Part shown: in pieces, positions 52,441 to 60,497 of the stretch
Numbering within the stretch: the first letter of the stretch is position 1
How the letters are laid out: every line of letters begins with the position of its first letter
Origin: Candidatus Rifleibacterium amylolyticum
Lineage (GTDB): Bacteria > Muiribacteriota > Ozemobacteria > Ozemobacterales > Ozemobacteraceae
Direction of reading: 5' to 3'
NCBI GenBank assembly: GCA_009917695.1
Contig: JAACJG010000016.1
Location: 1-64,000 of the forward strand
DNA length: 64,000 nt
Notes under the pieces: generated by a model
What the model was told of the DNA's origin: nothing
What the model saw: the letters and a program-made list of their open reading frames with translations, nothing else
The model's database searches: none
Translations under genes and position numbers: made by a program

Positions 52441-53808
52441 TTAGCCGTTGTATATCTGTTGACTGCGTTCATTCTGCCGTTTGACCAGCTCTTTGAGCTC
52501 GGCATGGCTGAATCTGGTGAACTGACCATTTTCGATGAGAGTTTCGCCATGAACTATGCTTAGATCAACTGTGTCAACAGCACAGAATACCAGTGCGGCC
52601 AGCGGGTCAGTAGAGCTGCCGGCCTGACGCAGACTGTCGAGCTTGAACCCGACCAGGTCAGCTTCATAACCTTTTTCGAGCATGCCGATATCGTCGCGGC
52701 CAAGCACTTTGGCACCGCCGAGAGTGGCGACCTTGAGAGCATCGCGCGCAGTCATGCAGTCAGCGGTTTTGAGCACGCGCTGCAGCAGCATGCAGTTGCG
52801 TACTTCAAGCATCATGTTCGAACAGTCGTTGCTGGCACTGCCGTCTACCGCAAGGCTTACCGGAACATCTGCCCTGAGCATCTCGACAATCGGCGCAATG
52901 CCCGAAGCCAGACGCATGTTGCTGGTCGGGCAGTGGGAAACACCACCCTGTGCCTTGCCCATGGCAATAACTTCTTCGGGTGACATGTGAACGCAGTGCG
53001 CGTAGAATGAATTCTCGTCCATCCAGCCCAGGTCTTCCATGAGCTTGAAAGGTCGCACACCGAATTCCTTGATGCAGAATTCCTCTTCATCCTTTGTTTC
53101 AGCAAGATGGGTGTGGGCCTTGAGACCTTTGCTGTTGGCGTATTTTTTTGCTTCGATCATCAGTTCGCGGGTAACCGAGAAGGGAGAACACGGGGCGACA
53201 ATGATTCTCGTCATGCCGCCGCGCTGTGCTTCATGAACTTTGCTGACGAGCTCGTCTGTCTCTTTCATGATAACATCTTCGGTCTGGACAACAGTATCCG
53301 GCGGCAGTCCCCCGTCTTTTTTCGAGCGCGACATGCTGCCACGACAGAGATGGAAACGCATGCCGGTCTTGCGGGCAGCTTCCACCTGCCGGTAATAAAG
53401 GTCTGATTTGCCGTCGGGTACGAGATAAGAATGATCGACGGCTGTAGTACAGCCGCTCTGGAGCAGTTCGAGCGTGGCTACAGTGGTGGCGAGGCCAAAG
53501 TCTTCGGGTGTTATGCGTGCCCACAGCGGATAAAGGCGAACCAGCCAGGTGAACAGTTTGGCGTCCTGCACTTTTGGAAAATTGCGGGTCAGAGTCTGAT
53601 AAAAGTGATGATGAGTATTTACCAGTCCTGGAATGACAATCAGTTCAGACGCATCGATATTTCGGGCGTCAGCAGCCATAGACGCCAGTTGCGCCGCGTC
53701 GCCGACAGCTTTTATCTGTGAATCCTCGATCAGCAGTGATACGTTTTCTTTTACTTCGGAGTCGCCTCCGGCCCAGAAATATCTGGCGTTCTTTACGAAG
53801 GTTTTCAT
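52441..53808 (-). CDS. 8-oxoguanine deaminase-like amidohydrolase
   Basis: 455 residues. 'PGLVNTHHHFYQTLTRNFP' is the first metal site. 'KAHTHLAETKDEEEFC' gives the His and Glu, 'FYAHCVHMSPEE' the next His, and 'SLAVDGSASNDCSNM' the catalytic Asp. The 'VDGSASND' spelling and 'VPDGKSDLYYRQVEAARKTG' segment are those of the AtzB-like 8-oxoguanine/isoxanthopterin deaminase group rather than SsnA. It would turn 8-oxoguanine into uric acid, or act on a similar purine. AAGGAGCAGGT precedes the ATG. It belongs to the purine-related set of this region. Confidence 0.82.
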   Translation of the reverse strand: MKTFVKNARYFWAGGDSEVKENVSLLIEDSQIKAVGDAAQLASMAADARNIDASELIVIPGLVNTHHHFYQTLTRNFPKVQDAKLFTWLVRLYPLWARITPEDFGLATTVATLELLQSGCTTAVDHSYLVPDGKSDLYYRQVEAARKTGMRFHLCRGSMSRSKKDGGLPPDTVVQTEDVIMKETDELVSKVHEAQRGGMTRIIVAPCSPFSVTRELMIEAKKYANSKGLKAHTHLAETKDEEEFCIKEFGVRPFKLMEDLGWMDENSFYAHCVHMSPEEVIAMGKAQGGVSHCPTSNMRLASGIAPIVEMLRADVPVSLAVDGSASNDCSNMMLEVRNCMLLQRVLKTADCMTARDALKVATLGGAKVLGRDDIGMLEKGYEADLVGFKLDSLRQAGSSTDPLAALVFCAVDTVDLSIVHGETLIENGQFTRFSHAELKELVKRQNERSQQIYNG

Positions 53809-53881
53809 ACCTGCTCCTTGAATTTTTTCTTATATTACTACAGTCTGCCAGGTGGTCGCATTATTTTTGTGAATGGGCCGC

Positions 53882-56737
53882 TCAGCCGCCAAAGGGTTTT
53901 CCACAGGTGTTGCAATAATATTCCTTTATTGCATTGACTGCGCCGCAGTGCGGGCAAGTCTTTTGCGGACCACTTATCGGCGCCTTTGGTGGCGGAGCTG
54001 GTTTGACGCCAATGTCAGGGAAAGGCGGCGGAGGAGCTTCGTCACTTTCATTGCCGATGTTTTCGTAATCAGGAAAGCCACCTGATGTTGGGTTGCCTAT
54101 GTTTTCATAGTCAGGCATGGTGCCCGCAGGCGTGTTGCCGATGTTCTCGTAATCAGGCATTTCGCCCGGAGAGGTGTTTCCGATATTTTCGTAATCGGGG
54201 AAGCCTCCTGGGGTCGGGTTGCCTATGTTTTCATAGTCAGGCATGCCACCAGGTGTTGAGTTGCCGATATTCCCGTAATCTGGCAGTCCACCTGGCGTGT
54301 CGTTGCCTATGTTTTCGTAATCTGGCATGCCTCCGGGTGTGTCATTCCCAATGCTTGAATAATCAGGCATAGATTCAGAATACCCACTGGAAGGTCGTGG
54401 AGCTTTTGTACTGGTTTTACGGGGCTGGCCAGAAAAGGCTGGTTCGGCCGGGAAGCGTGCCGCCGCAGTTTCCCGCCATTTTTCAGCTTCCTGCGGATTA
54501 TCGAGCCGGTGGCAGTTTTCGATAATAGCTTCATAATAAGCGGGAACCTCTGGTGCAATCTTGATTGCGCGCTCGAAGATCTTTTGTGACTGCTGTGAAT
54601 AGACCTGACGCTTTATATAGATGTCAGCCAGATAGACAACAGCTTCGCTGTCGGACGGGTTGATCGAAATAGCCTTGAGGATGAAATCCTGTGCCATTTT
54701 GTGATCTGCCTGTTGTTTAATATAAGCATAAGCGAGATAGTTGATTACATCTTTACGTGTTTCATCGATTTTAAGCAGACCCTGAATATGTTCGAGCCCG
54801 GTAGGTGTCGTATCTTCAAGCAACAGACAGGCTTCTCCGGCGATTCTTTTAGCATTCGGATTGCGGCTGTCTTTTTTGAGCAGAGCCGAAACAATTTCAT
54901 ACGCACGCTGGGTGTTACCGGTGCGCAGCAGAGCCTCGGCAAGCATTACCGCTACCTGTTTGGGGTTAGGTGTGTCGTCTTTGTCGTAGCGCTCCTGAAG
55001 AAAAGCCAGATTGGCCTCGTATTCACCACTTTCCTTGATTCTCTCTATTTTGTTGAGTTTGCTTGAGGTTTTCCAGTTTGCCAGCATTTCCTTGCCTGCT
55101 TTTATGGCAGGGAAAAGCATCGCCAGAAGCAAAATGTAAATTCCCAGTTGAAATTTATAGAGATAAATCCAGAAAAGAGTCGTGTTCACATCTGATCTGA
55201 AGCCAGATTTCAGTTTGCCGAAATGCTCCAGCGCCAGCGCGTTATCGCCCTTATGGTAAGCCACCATAGCTCTGATATAGTTATACAGATCTTTATGTTC
55301 TTCATCAGTCTCGATATGGCGAAGCGTTTCTTTTGCTTCATCGTATTTTTCCAGGCGAAGACAGGTTTCGGCAAAGATCGGCGCAACTGTTTTGCGGTGC
55401 TCTTCGTAGTCAGTCAGAAGCTTTTTCCCGGTTTTGTAGGCTTCATCGAATTTATCTACTTTGAAATCATTATCAAATGAGGCAAAGCTAACCTGAAAGC
55501 TGTCCTGTCGGGCTTTGGCCTGAACCGATTTCTCTTTCAGTACCGCAATTTTCTTCGGGATATCTGTGTCTTCGGGCCTCAATTTAAGAGCGTTTTCGTA
55601 ATCGCTGATGGCAATATCGAAGCTGCCACGCTTTTCCTTTTCGACAGCTTCTTTGATGAAATTGTCGAACTGCCGGTTCAGTTCGATCTGCTTTTTCTTC
55701 TCCTCGATCTGGGCCGCATTTTTTTTGGCCTGTTCTGCCCTGTCCTTGTCCACCTGAGCGCTAACTTTTTTGAGTCTGCTGCTTACGCTTTCTTCTTCTG
55801 GATAACCAGCTGCAAGTTCCTGGAGTTTTTCGAGGGCTTCTTCAAATCTGCCGGCACGAGTGAGGTCGTCAGCCTGGGCCAGGGTCTGTTTGAGAGTGGC
55901 TTCACGCTCAATTTTTTCTTTCTTTTCCGCTATTTCGCCGACTTTGGCGCCGGGCATCTTTTCGGCTTGAGCGAGCAATTCCAGGGCCTTGCCGTAATTG
56001 CCTTCCCGGTAAAATTTTTCCGCTTCATCGACGACCTTCTGACGCTCCTGCTCTGATTTGTTGCGTATTTCGCGGCGCATCGCAAAAAGCTCGTCATTGG
56101 CGTGTCTGATACGACCCGCTGCATTGAGATACTTTTCAGCATTGGCGAAGTCGTTGTCGCGGTAGTATGCTCTGCCAACCAGTATCAGTGCAGCCTGTAA
56201 GTTTCTGTCGTCAGCCTGTTCAAGAGCTATGGTGTTGCCCTTGACAATCAGATCGCCCTCCTGCTTGATTTTTTCGAATTCATTGTTCTTCCACCAGTTC
56301 TCAAGAAGGGTCTGCCAGATTTTTGTGCCAGCGGGATAGGCGCGGCAGGCTTTGAGAAGATATTCATTCATCTCATCAGGCTTGCCGGCATTCTGGGCTT
56401 CTTTGGCCATGTTGATATAGAGCGCTCCGAGAGCTTTCTGAATATCGGTTTCCTGACTGTTCAGCTGATGCGCCTTTACCAGAAAACTTTCTGCTTCAAT
56501 TGGCTTTTTCTGGCGAAGCAGAACTGTGCCTGCCAGGTAGAAGGGTTCCCAGTTGTCTGGTTCGAGCTGAGTAGCCTGACGCAGCAGTGCCATAGCCTGA
56601 TCATACTGGAAAAGTGCAATATGATCGCGGGCCTTTTTGGTGACGGATTCGCTGGCTCCTTGTGCCAGCAAAAAAACCGTCAAACCACAAAACAGCAGTA
56701 ATGCGATGGTACGACTGATAAAAATCTTGTTTTTCAT
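53882..56737 (-). CDS. TPR protein with 14-residue tandem repeats and C-terminal zinc ribbon
   Basis: 951 residues. A signal-like helix at about 8-27 is followed by multiple TPR units (about 30-520; for example 'DHIALFQYDQAMALLRQATQ' and 'LEPDNWEPFYLAGTVLLRQK') with an intervening Lys/Glu-rich coiled stretch. A membrane helix near 535-550 ('YKFQLGIYILLLAMLFPAIK') leads to a second TPR set (about 570-770). Then come eight repeats of the form PDYENIGNxTPGG (about 790-900), a Pro-rich linker and a double CxxC zinc ribbon 'CPHCGAVNAIKEYYCNTCGK' at the C-terminus. It is probably a membrane-bound assembly scaffold with the ribbon in the cytoplasm if the topology is two-pass. Confidence 0.8.
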   Translation of the reverse strand: MKNKIFISRTIALLLFCGLTVFLLAQGASESVTKKARDHIALFQYDQAMALLRQATQLEPDNWEPFYLAGTVLLRQKKPIEAESFLVKAHQLNSQETDIQKALGALYINMAKEAQNAGKPDEMNEYLLKACRAYPAGTKIWQTLLENWWKNNEFEKIKQEGDLIVKGNTIALEQADDRNLQAALILVGRAYYRDNDFANAEKYLNAAGRIRHANDELFAMRREIRNKSEQERQKVVDEAEKFYREGNYGKALELLAQAEKMPGAKVGEIAEKKEKIEREATLKQTLAQADDLTRAGRFEEALEKLQELAAGYPEEESVSSRLKKVSAQVDKDRAEQAKKNAAQIEEKKKQIELNRQFDNFIKEAVEKEKRGSFDIAISDYENALKLRPEDTDIPKKIAVLKEKSVQAKARQDSFQVSFASFDNDFKVDKFDEAYKTGKKLLTDYEEHRKTVAPIFAETCLRLEKYDEAKETLRHIETDEEHKDLYNYIRAMVAYHKGDNALALEHFGKLKSGFRSDVNTTLFWIYLYKFQLGIYILLLAMLFPAIKAGKEMLANWKTSSKLNKIERIKESGEYEANLAFLQERYDKDDTPNPKQVAVMLAEALLRTGNTQRAYEIVSALLKKDSRNPNAKRIAGEACLLLEDTTPTGLEHIQGLLKIDETRKDVINYLAYAYIKQQADHKMAQDFILKAISINPSDSEAVVYLADIYIKRQVYSQQSQKIFERAIKIAPEVPAYYEAIIENCHRLDNPQEAEKWRETAAARFPAEPAFSGQPRKTSTKAPRPSSGYSESMPDYSSIGNDTPGGMPDYENIGNDTPGGLPDYGNIGNSTPGGMPDYENIGNPTPGGFPDYENIGNTSPGEMPDYENIGNTPAGTMPDYENIGNPTSGGFPDYENIGNESDEAPPPPFPDIGVKPAPPPKAPISGPQKTCPHCGAVNAIKEYYCNTCGKPFGG
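54034..54370. repeat. Tandem 42-bp coding repeat, eight copies
   Basis: Eight imperfect 42-base units encode M/F/L-PDYENIGN-x-TPGG. DNA copies differ at many third positions, so the repeat is kept at protein level rather than by recent duplication. It lies inside the TPR-zinc-ribbon gene. Confidence 0.8.
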
Positions 56738-56862
56738 TTTTAAACCGTTATTCAGGCATATACAATAACTTTTTCTACCCGGAGAAGTAAATAAAAAAAT
56801 TGAATCAGCTCAAGTTCTTGTGTTAAATTACACCGTCACAAATACCCTTAGGCAAATAAACA

Positions 56863-56891
56863 TTGACTTGCCATCAGTGCTTGAATATAAT
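56863..56891 (+). promoter_or_regulatory. Consensus promoter of secDF (TTGACT-N17-TATAAT)
   Basis: TTGACT at 56863-56868 and TATAAT at 56886-56891 have ideal 17-base spacing. Transcription would begin near 56898, with a leader of about 36 nt that includes a GGGAG ribosome-binding site. Confidence 0.85.
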
Positions 56892-56933
56892 ACGTGTCTA
56901 CTTTGGTCGACCTCAGCAAGGGAGTTTCTGTAA

Positions 56934-58616
56934 ATGAAGAGTAAACATAGTGTCAAAATCATTGTAGTATTAGCAGTATTACTGTTCTCTCTGTTCTACA
57001 CGCTGCCATCTACAAAAATGTGGGACAACGCATTCGGCACCATTTCTCCAGCCGAACAGCGCGCAGTTCCGCAGCGTCTGCTCGAATTCACTGCGGGTAG
57101 CGATGGCGCGTCAGCACTGATAAAATTTCAGGTTGACCGTATGGCCGAGATTTTCAATCTCCCCAAAAACCCGGCTCGCCCCGATGACGTTCTCAACAAT
57201 GTTGTTGACACTGCCAGAAAAGCCTTTGTCGATATGAATGTCGAGGCTCGTGTCTTCAATCCTGACTACGCAAACGGCAATGTCTCTCTGCGTGTCGCCG
57301 GTAAGACCAAAGAAGAAGCTCAGGCTCTTCTCGGAGCTGCCAACCTTTATTCCAAGCTCCCACTGGCCATTACTTCACTTTTTCCAAGATCGCGCATTAC
57401 CCTTGGTCTAGACCTCAAGGGTGGTATCGACCTCGTTTATCAGGTCGATCTTAACTCGATCCAGGAAAACGACAGTATCACCGATGCAGTCAGCCGCTCG
57501 GTTGAAATCATCAGAAACCGCATCGACATGTTTGGTATTGCAGAACCAAGTATTAAAGCCCAGGATGGCAACCGCATCAGAATTCAGCTGCCCGGCGTAA
57601 AAGACCCGGAACGGGTTAAGCAGCTGATTCAGAACACTGCCATGCTACAGTTCCACATGGTTAAAGACCAGGCTTTGACCGCTGCTCAGCTCGAACCAAT
57701 CAGCCCCGAAGGCGAAATCGTGTTGATGCAGCCAGGAACTCCTCGTCAGCAGGCAATGTGGTTCAAGCTTGTCCGCCGCCCCGAAGTTACCGGCCGCGAT
57801 CTCAAGTTTGCCAAAGTTTCGTTTGACGAAATGGGCGCCCCGATCGTTCATCTTGAATTCAATGCCGAAGGCGCAGCAAAGTTTGCCCAGGTCACTGGTT
57901 CGCACATTGGCGAACAGCTCGCTATCGTTCTTGATAACAAGGTTCACAGCGCTCCGGTCATTCAGTCAAGAATCACTGGTGGTATGGCTCAGATTACCGG
58001 CCGCTTTACTCTCGAAGAAGCCCAGAACCTCGCCATCGTGCTTCGCGCCGGCGCACTCCCAGCCAGCCTGATTGCACTTGAAAGCAGAGTGGTTGGGCCG
58101 ACCCTCGGTCAGGAATCGATTAAAGCCGGCTGGAGCGCAGGTATAATCGGCGCACTGCTGGTTCTGCTGTTCATGGCTTTTTTCTACAAATTCTGCGGCT
58201 TCCTTGCCGACCTTGCTGTTATTTTTAATACCCTGATTATCTTCGGAGTTCTTGTGTTCTTTGGTGGCACACTGACTCTGCCGGGTATCGCCGGTCTGAT
58301 TCTGACTCTGGGCTTTGCCGTCGATGCCAACGTTATCATTTTCGAACGCATCAAGGAAGAATTCCGCTCCGGCAAAACGGTGCGAGCTTCGATTAACGCA
58401 GGTTTCGACCGGGCCTTTTCATGTATCATAGACTCAAACGTCACTACCCTGCTTACCGTCGCGATTCTCTATATATTTGGTTCGGGGCCGATCCGCGGCT
58501 TTGCCACTACATTGGGTATTGGTCTTATCGCCAACGTCTTTACTGCAATTATCTGCGTGAAACTGGCTCTTGACCTGTATTACAGCGGCGACCGTGCCAA
58601 GACTCTCAGCATTTAA
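56934..58616 (+). CDS. secD: Protein translocase subunit SecD
   Basis: 560 residues. One N-terminal helix is followed by the periplasmic P1 domain. 'ITLGLDLKGGIDLVYQVD' is the D1 motif. The P1 base includes 'IIRNRIDMFGIAEPSIKAQD' and 'RIRIQLPGVKDPERVKQLI', and the membrane part carries 'AGALPASLIALESRVVGPTL' and 'TLGFAVDANVIIFERIKEEF' (D4, D5). Five C-terminal helices complete the RND half. It drives late protein export with the proton gradient. secF follows after 20 bases. Confidence 0.97.
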   Translation: MKSKHSVKIIVVLAVLLFSLFYTLPSTKMWDNAFGTISPAEQRAVPQRLLEFTAGSDGASALIKFQVDRMAEIFNLPKNPARPDDVLNNVVDTARKAFVDMNVEARVFNPDYANGNVSLRVAGKTKEEAQALLGAANLYSKLPLAITSLFPRSRITLGLDLKGGIDLVYQVDLNSIQENDSITDAVSRSVEIIRNRIDMFGIAEPSIKAQDGNRIRIQLPGVKDPERVKQLIQNTAMLQFHMVKDQALTAAQLEPISPEGEIVLMQPGTPRQQAMWFKLVRRPEVTGRDLKFAKVSFDEMGAPIVHLEFNAEGAAKFAQVTGSHIGEQLAIVLDNKVHSAPVIQSRITGGMAQITGRFTLEEAQNLAIVLRAGALPASLIALESRVVGPTLGQESIKAGWSAGIIGALLVLLFMAFFYKFCGFLADLAVIFNTLIIFGVLVFFGGTLTLPGIAGLILTLGFAVDANVIIFERIKEEFRSGKTVRASINAGFDRAFSCIIDSNVTTLLTVAILYIFGSGPIRGFATTLGIGLIANVFTAIICVKLALDLYYSGDRAKTLSI

Positions 58617-58636
58617 TCAAGGAAGGGTATAAAGAT

Positions 58637-59554
58637 ATGACTTTTCAGTTCATGAAAAACAGATATACATTTTTTGGACTCTCGATCACGCTGATAGTGA
58701 TTTCGATTCTGCTCCTTCTGGTAAAGGGCCTCAATTATGGTATCGACTTCAAAGGCGGCAGCATTCTGCATGTGCGTTTTGTCGATGAATCAAGCGAAAG
58801 CAAGATAAGAGACAACTTCAGACAGATTGCCAAAGATCGCAGCCTGTATTTCACTGCCGATCAGATTGTCGTGCAGTCGGTGGCTGGTGGTCAGAACCGT
58901 GAATTCATCATTCAGTATCCGGCTGCTCCGATGGATACCGCACAGAATGCCGAAGTTCATGATCACATTCTTTCGGATCTCAAACGTCTGGCACCTTTCT
59001 CAGATGAAGCGCTTGAAGTTTCAAACGTTGGTCCCACCATCGGCGACGAACTCAAAAAGCAGGGCCTGCAGGCCGCTGTTCTCTCGGTTGTCGGCATTCT
59101 GCTTTATCTCGCCTACCGTTTTGAATTTCAGTCAGCTACCGGCGCGATCATAGCTCTCGTTCACGATCTGCTGATCGTTCTCGGTGCAATATCTCTCATT
59201 GGCCTTGAATTCGACGTTACCGTGTTGGCTGCGATTCTGACACTGCTTGGTTACTCGGTCAACGACTCGATCGTCGTTCTCGATCGCATTCGCGAAAACC
59301 GCAAGATCACCAAGGAAACCAGTTTTGCTGCGGTAATCGATGCGTCGATCAACCAGACTCTGGGTAGAACGCTGAATACCTCAATTACAACTCTGCTTGC
59401 TCTGTTCGCTCTTCTTATCCTTGGTGGTATTTCGATCAAGGGCTTCGCAACCACTCTTACTATTGGTTGTATCATAGGAACCTATTCTTCGATCTTTATC
59501 GCCAGCCCGGTTCTTTATGAAATGACCGGCGACAAGATTGGCAGAGCCAAGTAA
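58637..59554 (+). CDS. secF: Protein translocase subunit SecF
   Basis: 305 residues with six helices. 'GLNYGIDFKGGSILHVRFVD' is the SecF D1-like motif. 'EVSNVGPTIGDELKKQGLQA' and 'LLGYSVNDSIVVLDRIREN' are family signatures, as is 'NTSITTLLALFALLILGG'. It pairs with SecD in the inner membrane. GGAAGGG lies before the ATG. A terminator at 59576 ends the transcript. Confidence 0.97.
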   Translation: MTFQFMKNRYTFFGLSITLIVISILLLLVKGLNYGIDFKGGSILHVRFVDESSESKIRDNFRQIAKDRSLYFTADQIVVQSVAGGQNREFIIQYPAAPMDTAQNAEVHDHILSDLKRLAPFSDEALEVSNVGPTIGDELKKQGLQAAVLSVVGILLYLAYRFEFQSATGAIIALVHDLLIVLGAISLIGLEFDVTVLAAILTLLGYSVNDSIVVLDRIRENRKITKETSFAAVIDASINQTLGRTLNTSITTLLALFALLILGGISIKGFATTLTIGCIIGTYSSIFIASPVLYEMTGDKIGRAK

Positions 59555-59575
59555 CTGTCTTATCACGTATTTTGC

Positions 59576-59600
59576 GGCGCCCGTTTTCGGGCGCCTTTTT
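59576..59600 (+). terminator. Rho-independent terminator after secDF
   Basis: GGCGCCCG and CGGGCGCC (59576-59583, 59588-59595) pair around TTTT, followed by five T. Confidence 0.92.
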
Positions 59601-59617
59601 AATTTGGAGGGAAAAGA

Positions 59618-60067
59618 ATGAAAGCTGTCATTCAAAGAGTTCAAAGCGCCTGCTTGAGCGTTGACGGGAAGCTGGTGTCGCAAATTGGCGATGGGCTGGT
59701 CTGTTATCTCGGCGTCGGCAAAGGCGACAGCGAAGACGATCTGCGCTGGCTGGTCAAAAAAACGGCCGGGTTACGCATTTTCCCTGACTCAGACGGAAAA
59801 ATGAATCTTTCACTTATAGACTGCGGGTTCGAAGCACTTGTGGTTTCTCAGTTTACTCTATACGGCAACGTAAAGAAAGGCTTCAGGCCCAGCTTTATCG
59901 ATGCCGAAGAACCAGAAGCTGCCCGCCTGATGTATGAGCGCTTCTGCAGCGAGCTTGCTGCGGCTGGAGTAAAAAAAGTAGCTACAGGTATCTTTGCCGC
60001 AGATATGCTGATAGAGCAGGTCAATAATGGTCCGGTGACCATACTGCTTGATTCACAACAGACGTGA
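59618..60067 (+). CDS. dtd: D-aminoacyl-tRNA deacylase
   Basis: 149 residues, the normal length. 'MKAVIQRVQSACLSVDGKLV' is the typical start. 'VVSQFTLYGNVKKGFRPSF' carries the SQFTLY motif and 'NNGPVTILLDS' the cross-subunit Gly-cis-Pro loop. It removes D-amino acids (and Gly from tRNA-Ala) in the cytoplasm. GGAGGG precedes the ATG. It starts 17 bases after the secDF terminator, so expression may depend on readthrough. Confidence 0.97.
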   Translation: MKAVIQRVQSACLSVDGKLVSQIGDGLVCYLGVGKGDSEDDLRWLVKKTAGLRIFPDSDGKMNLSLIDCGFEALVVSQFTLYGNVKKGFRPSFIDAEEPEAARLMYERFCSELAAAGVKKVATGIFAADMLIEQVNNGPVTILLDSQQT

Positions 60068-60074
60068 TAATCGA

Positions 60075-60497
60075 TCAAATGCCAGGAAAGAGCTTCTTTT
60101 TGAGCTTGAGCAGGTGTTTGAAACGATTGTTGTTTTCCGGGGTCTCGCCGTCTTCAAGCAGCTGGAGTCTGAAGCCTGTTTCGACTTTAAGAAACGCTTC
60201 AGGGTCGATAAAAATGTAGCCTGGCTTTACCTTATAGCTTAGCGCCAGTTCCAGCAAAAAGTCGCGGTCGAATTCTTCGAGACCCTTCTGGAGTCTCACT
60301 GTATCTATGAATTCCATGTCTTTGGCCGGTATCGATTCAAATGGATTAGCAGAAGACCGCCGGCTGTTAAGATAAAAGAGAAAAATTACAAGTGCACTTA
60401 TCGGCAGGATCAACATCAGGATAATTTCAGCTTCGTAATTAGCTTCGCTGAAAAACTGGCTGAGGCTGCGCAAAAACTCGCGACCACTGATTCTCAT
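60075..60497 (-). CDS. Hypothetical single-pass membrane protein
   Basis: 140 residues. One membrane helix (about 24-44) is followed by a cytoplasmic helical domain of about 95 residues with 'RDFLLELALSYKVKPGYIFI'. The start overlaps the stop of the large HEAT gene (TAATG), so it is the third member of the HEAT operon and translationally coupled. A PilZ- or flagellar-type accessory role cannot be shown; no family recognised. Confidence 0.65.
   Translation of the reverse strand: MRISGREFLRSLSQFFSEANYEAEIILMLILPISALVIFLFYLNSRRSSANPFESIPAKDMEFIDTVRLQKGLEEFDRDFLLELALSYKVKPGYIFIDPEAFLKVETGFRLQLLEDGETPENNNRFKHLLKLKKKLFPGI

Noticed and set aside
54034-54370. CRISPR-like regular DNA repeat
   Set aside because: The 42-base periodicity encodes an in-frame 14-residue protein repeat with synonymous drift. 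There are no spacers and no cas genes.
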